Assembly: GCA_910575545.1 (NCBI GenBank)
Contig: CAJTFH010000002.1
Span: forward strand, 173,052 to 237,051
Origin: Bacteroidales bacterium
Lineage (GTDB): Bacteria; Bacteroidota; Bacteroidia; Bacteroidales; Muribaculaceae
Reading direction: 5' to 3'
Length of the DNA: 64,000 nucleotides
Of this stretch, positions 27,305 through 37,100 are shown piece after piece (position 1 is the stretch's first letter; every line of letters starts with the position of its first letter). A program made the position numbers and the translations under genes. The notes beneath the pieces are model-generated. The model was not told where the DNA came from and searched no databases. It saw only the letters and a list, made by a program, of their open reading frames with translations.

Positions 27305-29197
27305 ATGCAATGTGTTTCGCATAAAAATATTATTTCATCGGAAAACGCGGAGACGGCAGCTCCCCGGCCTTTCACGGTCTTGATGCCGGTGTTCAATCAG
27401 TGTGGGTTTGTCAGGCGGGCGGTTTCAAGCCTGTTTTCACAGACGTACGCGCATTGGGAACTCATCATAATCAACGATGGGAGCACTGATGCGCTTAATG
27501 AGTTCATTGCGGATTATCTTACGGATTCCAGGATAAAATATATCGAGAATCCGGAAAACTATGGGTTAGGATATGCTTTGAACCGTGGCCTTGATGCCGC
27601 GTCGTATGATTTAATCGCATATCTTCCGGCAGATGACTTTTTTTATGAGAACCATTTGCAGACCCTTGCGGATGCATTGGCCAAGCCCGAAGTGGCGTTG
27701 GCATTTACCGGCATACGTTTTGACGACTCAAAAGACTCAGGATTCCTTGATTATAAGACCTGCAAAGGGGCTATTCCTGGCTATTGCACGCAATTGGTGC
27801 AGGTGGCGCACCGCAAAACCGCCGACCGATGGACAGAGCGGGAAGAATGCGTGTCGGAAGACCTGTTCTATCTATTTTGGCGGAAACTTACCGGTCGAGG
27901 GGCATTTGCGCCTTGTCAGACAGTTACTTGCGAATGGTGTTGCCATCCTAACCAACGCCATAAAATCTGCGGAGAAAGATATGGGGGCGGCCTGAATAAG
28001 TATCGTGCATATTATGGTGTGAAACAACCGATACGGTTCCGGTCAGGTAAATACAAGATTTTTGATGAGGTAGGGAATTATGCCCCATACCGGAATCATG
28101 TTGTGTCATATTCAGAGGGATTGAAAATCCTGCTGGTAGGTGAGCTGGCCTATAATCCGGAGCGTATATATGCCCTGGAAAGATCGGGTCAACGCCTTTA
28201 TGGACTGTGGGCTCAGCCGCGTTTCGGCTATTCCACGGTAGGCCATCTGCCATTCGGCAATGTTGAAGACGTTCCGTATGAAAACTGGCGAGAACGTGTA
28301 AAAGAAATAAATCCCGATGTGGTTTATGCGCTGTTAAGTACTTCCGCAATCGAAATCGCCCACGAGGTATTGATGGCAGATACCGGGATTCCGTTTGTCT
28401 GGCATTTTAAAGAAGGCCCGCAGGAGGCTCAGAAAGCGGGTCTGTGGGATAAACTCATAACGCTTTATGCCCGTGCTGATGGCCGCATATATCTGAATGC
28501 CGAGGAAAAACGATGGATAGAACAGTTCATTCCACCTGTGCCGGAGGAATGCTGTCTGCTCTTGGATGGAGACATGCCGCTTGCCGACAGCTTTTCCGAC
28601 CGGTTTTCTCCGAAATTGTCGGCTTCTGACGGGGAAATACATACAGTTGTGGCCGGGCGTGTGGTGGGACTTTCCCCAAATGATTACGCCGAGTTGGCCC
28701 GTAACGGAATTCATCTGCACGTCTACAGCGAGAACCTGACGCCTGACGAAGCGTCGCAGCCATTCCTTGCGGTAGACCGGACACATTTCCACATCCATAA
28801 CCACTGCCCTCAGCATCGATGGACAGAGGAGTTCTCACAATATGATGCGGGATGGCTGCATTGCGTGGATGGCGGGAATGATGGGAATGTTTTGAAAATG
28901 ACATGGGCAGACATGAACCTTCCGGCACGGATAAGCACATATCTTGTGGCGGGAATTCCGATGATACAGAAACGCAACGCTTCCCATATATTCGCCCAGC
29001 GCAGCTATGTGGGCGGATACGGTATGGATATCTGCTATGACACTATCACCGAGGTGGTTGATGTGTTAAAAGACCAGCGATTGATGGCAGAAAAGGTCGA
29101 CAATGTTCTTGCCAACCGTCACCGCTTCAGTTTCGATGCCAATGTGGAGACGCTGACAGGTTTCTTCCGTAGAATCATTTCAAACAAAAAGGTATGA
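27305..29197 (+). CDS. Two-domain glycosyltransferase (GT2 + GT-B-like)
   Basis: The protein is about 630 aa from ATG 27305; an in-frame ATG at 27227 would add 26 residues of unlikely sequence. The N-terminal GT-A domain is family 2: FTVLMPVFNQCGFVRRAVSS, IIINDGSTD (nucleotide-sugar site), NYGLGYALNRGLDAA and YLPADDFF carrying the metal-binding acidic pair. From about residue 270 a second, GT-B-like part follows: LKILLVGELAYNPERIYALE, VVYALLSTSAIEIAHEVLM, PARISTYLVAGIPMIQKRNA. No membrane segment is visible. Its stop overlaps the LanC-like gene by ATGA. That coupling suggests sugar addition to a peptide or small molecule rather than to lipopolysaccharide, but the acceptor is unknown. Confidence 0.82.
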   Translation: MQCVSHKNIISSENAETAAPRPFTVLMPVFNQCGFVRRAVSSLFSQTYAHWELIIINDGSTDALNEFIADYLTDSRIKYIENPENYGLGYALNRGLDAASYDLIAYLPADDFFYENHLQTLADALAKPEVALAFTGIRFDDSKDSGFLDYKTCKGAIPGYCTQLVQVAHRKTADRWTEREECVSEDLFYLFWRKLTGRGAFAPCQTVTCEWCCHPNQRHKICGERYGGGLNKYRAYYGVKQPIRFRSGKYKIFDEVGNYAPYRNHVVSYSEGLKILLVGELAYNPERIYALERSGQRLYGLWAQPRFGYSTVGHLPFGNVEDVPYENWRERVKEINPDVVYALLSTSAIEIAHEVLMADTGIPFVWHFKEGPQEAQKAGLWDKLITLYARADGRIYLNAEEKRWIEQFIPPVPEECCLLLDGDMPLADSFSDRFSPKLSASDGEIHTVVAGRVVGLSPNDYAELARNGIHLHVYSENLTPDEASQPFLAVDRTHFHIHNHCPQHRWTEEFSQYDAGWLHCVDGGNDGNVLKMTWADMNLPARISTYLVAGIPMIQKRNASHIFAQRSYVGGYGMDICYDTITEVVDVLKDQRLMAEKVDNVLANRHRFSFDANVETLTGFFRRIISNKKV

Positions 29198-30027
29198 ACA
29201 CGCGAGAAAAGATACTACGCATGATAGCCAACACGTCAATCATGTATGTCTATCATATCAAGGAAAACGGGCTGTTGCACGGGAAGACTGGTGTCATGTA
29301 TTATCTATATCTGTATGCGCAGCATTCCGGTGATGAGATATGTTATGATTTTGCCGGGGAGCTTCTCGATGGTCTGATGAATAGCACGGTTAATGCGCCC
29401 TCCTCTTTTGAGGAGGGGATTGCGGGACTGGGTTGGGCTGTCGGGAGACTGTTGAGAAGCGACATTGTTGGAGGAACTCCAAATTCAGTACTTGCCACTG
29501 TTGACCGTCGGCTTGTCGAGGCCATGAAACATGGCGCGTGGTCGGATTTATGGAACGAACTGCTTTATTTTGCCGGCAGGATGGGTGATAATCCGGCTGA
29601 CATCGGGGAAATACTGAAAACGATACTTTCGTATCTTTTGTGGCAGGCAAGGGATAAGAACGCAGAACTGTCGTCGAGCCGCAAACGGGCTGTTCGATTG
29701 TATATTTCCAAGATAAAGGACTTTGACATTCCGCATGAAATTATGGGATTGTGCAGACAACTTGAATCGTATGTGATTGGAGAGGGTACTTCAAATGCCC
29801 AACAGATGTCCCAGGATGATAATCCTGTAGCCGGGCAGATTCAAAGTGTTATTTCGTCGTCTGTTTGGAACCTTATTCTCAACGAACTCATGCCATCCTT
29901 TGGGTTTTCAATGGATGGACTGCTTGAGTATGTTGAGAGTCGTCAAAAATGTTTCACGCCTGACGAACTGAAACTTTCGGGTGGACTTGCTGGTCTTGGA
30001 ACGCTACTGTTATCACACAATTTATGA
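29194..30027 (+). CDS. LanC-like (alpha/alpha-barrel) protein without zinc ligands
   Basis: The 277-aa protein starts inside the stop of the glycosyltransferase (ATGA overlap). It shows LanC-style glycine turns between helices: NGLLHGKTGVMYYLYLYAQH near residue 26, FEEGIAGLGWAVGRLL near 71, and LSGGLAGLGTLLLSHNL at the end. LanC enzymes add Cys thiols to dehydrated residues in lanthipeptides and use a zinc bound by a Cys-Cys-His set. The expected WCxG and CHG motifs are missing here, and the protein is about 130 residues shorter than LanC. It is either a divergent non-cyclase relative or a reduced remnant. The natural stop lies before the MITE at 30040, so the MITE did not cut it. Confidence 0.6.
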   Translation: MNTREKILRMIANTSIMYVYHIKENGLLHGKTGVMYYLYLYAQHSGDEICYDFAGELLDGLMNSTVNAPSSFEEGIAGLGWAVGRLLRSDIVGGTPNSVLATVDRRLVEAMKHGAWSDLWNELLYFAGRMGDNPADIGEILKTILSYLLWQARDKNAELSSSRKRAVRLYISKIKDFDIPHEIMGLCRQLESYVIGEGTSNAQQMSQDDNPVAGQIQSVISSSVWNLILNELMPSFGFSMDGLLEYVESRQKCFTPDELKLSGGLAGLGTLLLSHNL

Positions 30028-30039
30028 ACACTCTAATAA

Positions 30040-30167
30040 CAATAGTTCGGTAAAATTTGCATATTCAATTGAATATCAATAAGATGCAGCAACAATTCAA
30101 TATCAATGCAAACTATTGTGTATCAGTGCGATACAGCTATGCCTGCTCAAAAATTACCGAACTGTTG
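30040..30167. mobile_element. 128-bp MITE (family 1), copy 2
   Basis: Identical to the copy at 7126-7253, with the same terminal inverted repeats. It is flanked by TAATAA on both sides (30034-30039 and 30168-30173). It sits between the LanC-like gene and the gene at 30182, so it has separated that gene from whatever promoter or operon leader it had, or supplies one. Confidence 0.92.
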
Positions 30168-30181
30168 TAATAAAATAAACT

Positions 30182-31168
30182 ATGAAAAAAGAATTAAAAG
30201 AGAACAGTTTTCCAACGCCACGAATAACCGTTGAGCAAGCCATAGAATCAGGCACTGTGATGCAGTATATCTCTGAAACCGGATGGCAAGCTGGAAAATC
30301 TACCGATTCCTACACATGGCGGTGGATGCGTAGGTATTGTGTACTTGATGATTGGAACTATTTGACATTTAGGGATTTATCGGAAAGAGCCGTATCGCAG
30401 TTTAGACAATATTATAATTCTCATACTATGCCCGGCTCAGCAAGTAATGTAGGAATTCCGGTGGAAGGATACAACATGTTTGCAACATGGGATTTATGGG
30501 ATGGCGGTTATGTTGCGAATCTTGGATATGTGGGGGCGCCGACTTCATCGCAAGAGTATGGAGCTTCATTATATTTAAGTTCGTGGGCGGCTCAGGGTTA
30601 TCCGGATACACCTTTGCCAAATGTGAAGTTCTATAAACTTCAGGAGGCAAAAAAATGGCGTGGAGGTTATGTGTCAAATTGGGGATATGTCGAGCAAAAC
30701 CGTCATGTTCTTGGTGCGACTACTTCCATATGGTTCTATAAAACATATTCTGAGTCAGAACGTCCATTGGCTAATTTGATTAATTTCCACATTCTTTTAT
30801 ATTCAAATGAGGCAAGTATGACAGCTCTAAAAAAACGTTTTGAAGAATATTGGAACAAAACCACCAATTCATATGAGATAGATGACCAGGCATTAAACAG
30901 ATACCTGCAATCACAATATTACCAGGCGACATACAGAAATATACCTGATGCACTCGCAAAACATTATGGGGTTATCATACGGGTGGTCACGCGTACGGAT
31001 AGTTCTTACGGGCGAAAGTATGGAAAAGACTATTTGGTGATTGCTTATAACCCGTTTTTGCGCACTTATATGTATTTTGACCCTATCACCGGGAAGTTGG
31101 GTTCTCTTGATGCTGCCCCGATTGAAAGCGGGCAGGTTGAAACGGTAAATTTCGTTTATTATAGATGA
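30182..31168 (+). CDS. Unrecognised Tyr/Trp-rich protein with internal repeat
   Basis: The 328-aa protein starts 8 nt after the MITE target duplication (MKKELKENSFPTPRITVEQA). It has no signal peptide or membrane segment. Two similar segments, WDGGYVANLGYVGAPTS and WRGGYVSNWGYVEQNRH, about 60 residues apart, suggest an internal duplication. The C-terminal part (YGKDYLVIAYNPFLRTYMYF followed by DPITGKLGSLDAA) resembles the end of papain-like cysteine peptidases, where a Y-x-DP segment follows the catalytic His. Here the GH before it is KD, and only one Cys (RRYCVLDDW) is seen. I cannot assign a function. It may be a client or product of the preceding two genes. AT-rich composition differs from the flanking core genes. 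Confidence 0.65.
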   Translation: MKKELKENSFPTPRITVEQAIESGTVMQYISETGWQAGKSTDSYTWRWMRRYCVLDDWNYLTFRDLSERAVSQFRQYYNSHTMPGSASNVGIPVEGYNMFATWDLWDGGYVANLGYVGAPTSSQEYGASLYLSSWAAQGYPDTPLPNVKFYKLQEAKKWRGGYVSNWGYVEQNRHVLGATTSIWFYKTYSESERPLANLINFHILLYSNEASMTALKKRFEEYWNKTTNSYEIDDQALNRYLQSQYYQATYRNIPDALAKHYGVIIRVVTRTDSSYGRKYGKDYLVIAYNPFLRTYMYFDPITGKLGSLDAAPIESGQVETVNFVYYR

Positions 31169-31178
31169 CTGATATATG

Positions 31179-31230
31179 CCACTTCTATCCATGAATAGGA
31201 TATTCTGACCTTTAAAATGGATAGAAGTGG
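31179..31230. terminator. Perfect 14-bp inverted repeat between two genes
   Basis: CCACTTCTATCCAT (31179-31192) and ATGGATAGAAGTGG (31217-31230) are exact complements around a 24-nt AT-rich loop. It lies between the 30182-31168 gene and the TonB-domain gene. There is no clear T run, so it may be an attenuator or operator as easily as a terminator. Confidence 0.5.
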
Positions 31231-31250
31231 TCAAAATTTCACGTATAGCA

Positions 31251-32687
31251 ATGAAAATGTTATCACGAATATTTATAGCTTTGACGACAATGCTGTTGGG
31301 TGCGGTGTCTGTTTCGACCTATGCTGCGAGGCTTTGCAAGGATCCGGAAACGCTGCCGGCATTTGTAGGAGGACTGCTTGACGGGATGCCTAAGTACTTG
31401 GCGAAGAATTTCAAATATCCCAAAGAGGCATGGAAAAGTGGGAAATGCGGAACTGGGGCAGTTGTAGATGTCATAATTACGAAAAAAGGCACTGTTTCTG
31501 AAGTTAGATGCTATGACATAAAACATCCGGCACTTGAAAAGGAGCTTATAAGGGTAATGAAGGAGACCCGGTGGTATCCTGCCACAAAAAGGGGTGAACC
31601 GGTTGATGTTCGTATGACGTTGCTTCTGTCGTTAAGGCCGGAGTTCTTTGAAGGGGAGCCGATTCCTTTCGGGTTTGAATATATAGTGAAAGATGCTGAC
31701 AAAAATATAGGCTTTTTGAAGGAATGTCAGACGCTTCCGGTTGATAATGAGTTAAAGCATGTGGAAACTGCGGTTGCCGAGGCTGCTGATGTTTTTATGG
31801 ATATTCCACGTTATCCAATAGCTTTTGCAACATTTAAGAGTGCATTGGGAGATGGAGACAAAGCTGTTGAGACGATGGACAGTTGTTGGAGCCGATACCA
31901 TTGGGTGCCTAATCCTGAGTATGGACGTCTTGGCTTTATGGGAATAAAAGGGTTTGTAAACGGATATAACGGACGCATTGAGATTTGGGTGGCCCTGATG
32001 CGGGCGATGCAGCATCAGCGTAACGGTTCGGAAAGAACTGATTCGGCCTACCGGGATGCAATTGATTTGATTGACGAGCGCATAGTAGACACTGATTTAC
32101 GCGAAATTCCGTCGCCTCAAGAAATTGCATATTCCGAAAGGCGTATGGCGCGGATGCAGCGAGATATGGTCAATGAGTTCGTGCGCGGCAATATGCTTTC
32201 ACACGGCACTTCGGGCTGGGATAAGATAACCCGTGAATACAGCTTGAGCGAAATTAGCGGTGCGCTTGGGTATTGGTCGCGAAAAGGTTATATCAATAAC
32301 GCACAAGTCGGGCAGCTTTACCAGCTGATCCAAGATGAGTTCCAGGCAACGAAAGACGGAAAATATGCCAAAAAGGGGGTGCATATGAAGCTGTTCGGGG
32401 CAAAGGCATTCGCCATATGGATGCATGAGGGCAACGAGGGACTGAGCCGGTTCCTAGCTCAGATACGGGAAGGCGGAGCTACAAAAAAGCTGCTGAGGCA
32501 TATGGCAAAGCTCGAAAAGAACCTGGCCGGGAATGCCGCCCTGTTGTCCGACCGCCGCGCCGTGTTGGAGTGTCTCACAACGATTGCTCCCGTCCATGGC
32601 ACACCTGAGGCCGAAGTCAAAGCGTTTTATGACCGGCGCAAGGCGGTGGCGAAGGTGTTCCCGCTGAAGTGGCTGATGAAGGAGTAG
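31251..32687 (+). CDS. Exported protein with TonB C-terminal-like domain
   Basis: The 478-aa protein starts best at ATG 31251 (MKMLSRIFIALTTMLLGAVS), a signal peptide ending near TYA/ARL. Next comes a TonB-type domain at about residues 45-140: YPKEAWKSGKCGTGAVVDVI, ITKKGTVSEVRCYDIKHPAL and RWYPATKRGEPVDVRMTLLL. The remaining 330 residues are helical without a recognised family (for example YRDAIDLIDERIVDTDLREI). Unlike true TonB it lacks an N-terminal membrane anchor plus proline linker, so it probably works free in the periplasm. It is separated from the upstream gene by a strong inverted repeat and ends before intergenic repeat copy B. Confidence 0.75.
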   Translation: MKMLSRIFIALTTMLLGAVSVSTYAARLCKDPETLPAFVGGLLDGMPKYLAKNFKYPKEAWKSGKCGTGAVVDVIITKKGTVSEVRCYDIKHPALEKELIRVMKETRWYPATKRGEPVDVRMTLLLSLRPEFFEGEPIPFGFEYIVKDADKNIGFLKECQTLPVDNELKHVETAVAEAADVFMDIPRYPIAFATFKSALGDGDKAVETMDSCWSRYHWVPNPEYGRLGFMGIKGFVNGYNGRIEIWVALMRAMQHQRNGSERTDSAYRDAIDLIDERIVDTDLREIPSPQEIAYSERRMARMQRDMVNEFVRGNMLSHGTSGWDKITREYSLSEISGALGYWSRKGYINNAQVGQLYQLIQDEFQATKDGKYAKKGVHMKLFGAKAFAIWMHEGNEGLSRFLAQIREGGATKKLLRHMAKLEKNLAGNAALLSDRRAVLECLTTIAPVHGTPEAEVKAFYDRRKAVAKVFPLKWLMKE

Positions 32688-32737
32688 GTTGGTCTCTTTT
32701 TTGCATGGAAGAGTACCTTTGGTAGAAATATATAAGA

Positions 32738-32914
32738 AGAGGGTGTGTCATAATGGCTCATCTGGGTCGTCGCCCGAGGGCTTCGGGTTCGGTCATTGAC
32801 CTTAGTCAACTCCCTTCACCCTCACCCTCAGGCTCCTACCATCTGAACCATTCTGACAGCACCCTCTCCATCCGGATGCCAAAAAGGCGTTGGTCGAATT
32901 TCGACACAACGCCT
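32738..32914. repeat. 177-bp intergenic repeat element, copy B
   Basis: Identical to 23249-23425. It again lies between convergent genes (TonB-domain gene to the left, ROK gene to the right). The right-end hairpin spans 32886-32913 and could stop transcription from both sides. Confidence 0.9.
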
Positions 32915-32935
32915 TGTATTTAATGTAGTGGGATA

Positions 32936-33958
32936 TCAGGCAAGGGGTGCTTCGGGAGCGGGAACCGAAGCAGGCATACCGGGTGTCGGAGCCATGAATT
33001 TGGCTTCCCAGCCGAGGGCGCTGGCGCCGAGCACTGCGGCATCGGCCTCTTTCAGTTCGGATATGAGCACTTTGACCTTCCCCTTCCAGATGGGCATGAG
33101 GTTTTTCTCAAGCGAGTTGCGCAGTGGGCGCATGAGCAGGTCGCCGCTTTTGGCGAGACCGCCGAAGAGGATGAATGCCTGGGGGGCGGAGAAGGCAACG
33201 AAATCGGCCAGGGCCGCACCTAGAATGTCGCCTGTGAACTCGAAGATATCCTGTGCGATTTTATCACCTGCAACGGCAGCGTCGTAGACATCTTTCGATG
33301 TGATTTCATCTGTGGGGATGTTGCGCAGCAGTGATTCTTCGTTGGGGCGTGCTTCGAGGAATTCGCGGGCAGAGCGGGCAACACCTGTGGCTGAACAGTA
33401 GGTTTCGAGGCAGCCGCAACGTCCGCAACCGCATAGGCGGCCGTTTGTGCGCTTGACGATTACATGGCCGAGTTCGCCGGCGAAACCGTCGTGGCCGTAG
33501 ACCATCTGTCCGTTGATTACGATTCCGGAACCTACACCGGTGCCGAGGGTAATCATTATGAAGTCTTTGATGCCGCGGGCTGCACCGTATGTCATCTCTC
33601 CTATCGCGGCTGCATTGGCGTCGTTGGTGATTGCCACGGGTATTCCGAATTTTTCACTTACAAGTCGAGCCAAAGGTATGGGGGTTGGCCATGGCAGGTT
33701 GACTCCCTGCTCGATGGTGCCTGTATAGTAGTTGGCGTTTGGTGCGCCTATGCCTATGCCGTGTACTTTGCCAATGGCGTCGTTGACTTCGAGAAGTTTT
33801 GTCAGCTCTGTGTGGAGCTCGTCGATATAAGCTTCGACAGTGGCGTGTTTGCGTGTTTTGATTGCTGAACTTGCCAGCACGACTCCACGGGCATCTACGA
33901 TGCCGAAGACAGTGTTTGTGCCGCCTATGTCGATACCGACAACATATGGTTTGCTCAT
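32936..33958 (-). CDS. ROK-family sugar kinase (glucokinase-like)
   Basis: The 340-aa protein has the ROK layout: phosphate-binding GIDIGGTNTVFGIVDARG at the start, the catalytic-Asp region ITNDANAAAIGE, LGTGVGSGIVINGQ, and the ROK zinc signature ELGHVIVKRTNGRLCGCGRC with GCLETYCS. It phosphorylates glucose or a related sugar with ATP in the cytosol. A proline/alanine-rich tail of about 20 residues (FMAPTPGMPASVPAPEAPLA) is unusual. A minus-strand TACCTTTG lies at 34078-34085, and a long inverted repeat (34003-34076) would fold at the very 5' end of the mRNA. Confidence 0.92.
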   Translation of the reverse strand: MSKPYVVGIDIGGTNTVFGIVDARGVVLASSAIKTRKHATVEAYIDELHTELTKLLEVNDAIGKVHGIGIGAPNANYYTGTIEQGVNLPWPTPIPLARLVSEKFGIPVAITNDANAAAIGEMTYGAARGIKDFIMITLGTGVGSGIVINGQMVYGHDGFAGELGHVIVKRTNGRLCGCGRCGCLETYCSATGVARSAREFLEARPNEESLLRNIPTDEITSKDVYDAAVAGDKIAQDIFEFTGDILGAALADFVAFSAPQAFILFGGLAKSGDLLMRPLRNSLEKNLMPIWKGKVKVLISELKEADAAVLGASALGWEAKFMAPTPGMPASVPAPEAPLA

Positions 33959-34002
33959 TTTTTAGGATTATAAGGTAAGTAAATTAAATCAGTCAGAGTT
34001 GC

Positions 34003-34076
34003 AGAGGTAAGCCGTCAAAATTATTTTAGATTAATATTAGAGATTGTCTAAAATGATTTTGCCGACTTACTCCTCT
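34003..34076 (-). promoter_or_regulatory. Long leader hairpin upstream of the ROK gene
   Basis: An imperfect inverted repeat of about 28 bp (AGAGGTAAGCCGTCAAAAT... at 34003 against ...ATTTTGCCGACTTACTCCTCT ending at 34076) lies just downstream of a TACCTTTG -7 box (34078-34085). The first 70 nt of the mRNA would be one long stem-loop, which may stabilise the message or gate translation. Confidence 0.5.
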
Positions 34077-34140
34077 ACAAAGGTAATGAATTCTGACAAA
34101 TTTAACATGAGTGGCGTTATAATTTTTGTGAAACCAAATG

Positions 34141-37100
34141 TCAGATTACCCGGGTCAGCCCCATTAGAATACGATGGAGCAGATTTGTGCGGGCTGAGAG
34201 TATGGAGCGCAAGCGATCGGCGGCCTGTGGGGCTACTAAGCGTATGTCGGCATAGCGGTCTTCCCCGTCGAGGAAATCGAACAGACGTTCTGGAGGGAAC
34301 AGTGAAACAGAATCGTCGGTAACGGTCTCTGTCTCAGGCTTGGCCGCAATGTCAGGTGAGCCGGGATAATCGACTGTGAGAGGGGTCGCTTCAGTGTTGA
34401 CTTTTATCCAAGGGCCTTCACCTGCGGATTTGTAGTCGGCATTTTCGGCCGGGGTTGGAGAGCCTGTGGCCGGAAGTCCGTCGACGGGTCGGGCGTTTTC
34501 TGCGGCAACGCTGTCGGCGATATAAGGGGAGAGGTGCCGGGCTGCCAACAGTGGGTTGTAGCGGTAAATCGGCCAATATCCGGCTTCTACGGCTTTGCGT
34601 TCCTCCACGATGGAATCGCCCATTCCGGCCCGGATGCCATGGTTGATGCAGGGGCAGTAGGCTATGACTATCGAGGGGCCAGGATAGGCTTCGGCTTCGC
34701 GCAGGGCGTCGATTGTCTGCTGGTAGTTCGCGCCGAGGGCTACAGACGCCACATAAACAGTGCCGTAGGTCATCATCATGCGGCCGAGGTCTTTTTTGAA
34801 GGTGCGTTTGCCGTCGGGAGAGTATTTTGTTACAGCGCCGAGCGGGGTGGCCTTTGAGGTCTGTCCGCCGGTGTTGGAATAGCATTCGGTGTCGAGCACC
34901 AGCAGGTTTATGTCTTCGCCCGATGCGAGCACGTGGTCGAGACCGGCAAACCCGATATCGTATGCCCAGCCGTCGCCGCCGATAGCCCATATCGATTTTT
35001 TGCCAAGCATGTCGGCATTGTGGAGTATGGCGGTCATCTCAGCTGTGTGCAGGGACAGGGGAACCTCATTTATGAGTTCAATTATTTTTTGCCCGGCGAC
35101 TTCAGACGCTTCCGGAATTTCACAGGCTGACAGCCATAGTTCCATGGCTTCTTGTAGATTCTGTGAGACTGAGCCTGAACTGATTGCGGTGTGCATGGCC
35201 TGTGCGAGCTCGTCGCGCCGTTGGCGGCAGCTGACGGCCATTCCGTAGCCGTATTCGGCATTATCCTCAAACAGCGAATTGCCCCATGCCGGCCCCCTGC
35301 CGTCGCTGTTCCGTGTGCAATAGGCATTGCTCGGATAGTTCGCACCCCACACCGATGAGCAACCGGTGGCGTTGGCCACAATCATGCGCTCACCGAAGAG
35401 CTGGGTGAGGAGTTTCACATATGGAGTCTCACCGCATCCGGCACATGCGCCGGAGAACTGCAGCAAAGGCTGGTTGAGCTGCGAACCGTTGACAGTGAAA
35501 CGGGGTATGAGGTCGTTTTTGATTGAAACGTTCCTTTCAACGAAATCGAGAAGTGGCACTTGGTAGGGCAGTTCACCTTCGATAGGCATCATTGTCAGGG
35601 CATGGCCGGGGCATATGGTCGCGCAGGAGCTGCATCCTGTGCAGTCTTCGGGATAGACCTGGATGCGGTAGCGCATTGTTTTGAGCGGTTCCGCGCCTTC
35701 GCCCTGTCTGGTCAGCAGTCCTGCCGGGGCTTTGGCCATCTCGTCGCTGTTGAGCAGATACGGCCTTATGGCCGCATGGGCGCACACCAGTGAGCATTCG
35801 GTGCACTCCACACATTTGTCGGGATTCCACCGGGGCACATTGATTGCTATTCGGCGTTTCTCAAACGCGGTTGTGCCCATGGGCATCCGCCCGTCGGGGG
35901 TAAAGGCCGACACCGGTAGAGAATCTCCTTCCAGGCGCAGGCATGGGCGTGAGATGTAGTTGAAGAAATCGGTTGTGGACGGGAGGTCTCGCTGCCCGTT
36001 GACGGCATTGACCGTTTTCTCCTCTTTCTCTTCTGCGGCCGTTGACCACTGCGGCGGGATTCCGACCATATGGATGGCTGCTACGGCCATATCCACTGCC
36101 CGGAGGTTTTGGTTGACCACTTCGGCACCCTCATGCATGTAGGCTGCGGTTATTTCTTCTTTGAGCTTCTGAATGGCGGTGTCGAAAGGGATTACACCCG
36201 ACAGATGGAAAAACACCGTTTCCATAATCATGTTTACCCGCACGCCGAGACCGACGCTTTCGGCTATCGCCTGGGCATCGATTGTGTAGAACCTGGCTTT
36301 TTTGTCGGCAATTTCCCGGCGCAGAGCGGCGGGTAGGCGTGTAGCCAGTTCTGCATCAGTCCATGGGCAGTTGAGAACGAACATACCTCCGGTTTTCAGG
36401 CTCTTCAGCAATCTGAACCGGTCGACATAGGAGGCTTTGTTGCATCCCACATAGTCGGCATCCTCAATATCGTAGTCGGCTTTTATCGGTTTTGATGAGA
36501 AACGGAGTTCGCTGACGGTGTAGCCTCCCGACTTCTTGGCAGAGTAGCGGAAATAGGCTTGTGCATAGAGGTTTTCAGAGTTTCCGATGATACGGGCGGA
36601 CTGTTTGGTGGCTCCTACAGTGCCGTCAGACCCCATGCCGTAGAAAATAGCTTGCGTGAATCCGTCGGATGGCAGGTGGAATCGGTTATCCACCGGCAGC
36701 GAAAGATTGGTCACATCGTCGGTGATTCCTACGGTGAAGAAGCGTCGACGGGACGGACGGAGAGCCTCGTCATAGATAGCTTTTACCATTGCGGGGCTGA
36801 ATTCTTTGCTCGACAGCCCGTAGCGGCCACCCATCATGATGAATTTGCGGCCACCTGTCATAGCGGCAGTGGCTACATCTTTAAACAGCGGCTCACCTTC
36901 AGCCCCTGCCTCTTTGGTGCGGTCGAGGGTTACGACCACTTCCGCAGATGAAGGTATTGCCTTGAGCAGGTCTGCGCCCGACCAAGGGCGGTAGAGACGA
37001 ACTTTCACCAGTCCGGCTTTATATCCATTGGCGTTAAGTTCGTTAATTGTGGTTTCAACTACCTCGCAGCTTGAACCCATCGATACGATTACCGTGTGGG

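Noticed and set aside
29194..30027. Idea that the LanC-like gene was truncated by the MITE
   Set aside because: Its stop codon ends at 30027, before the target duplication at 30034, so the insertion did not create the end.
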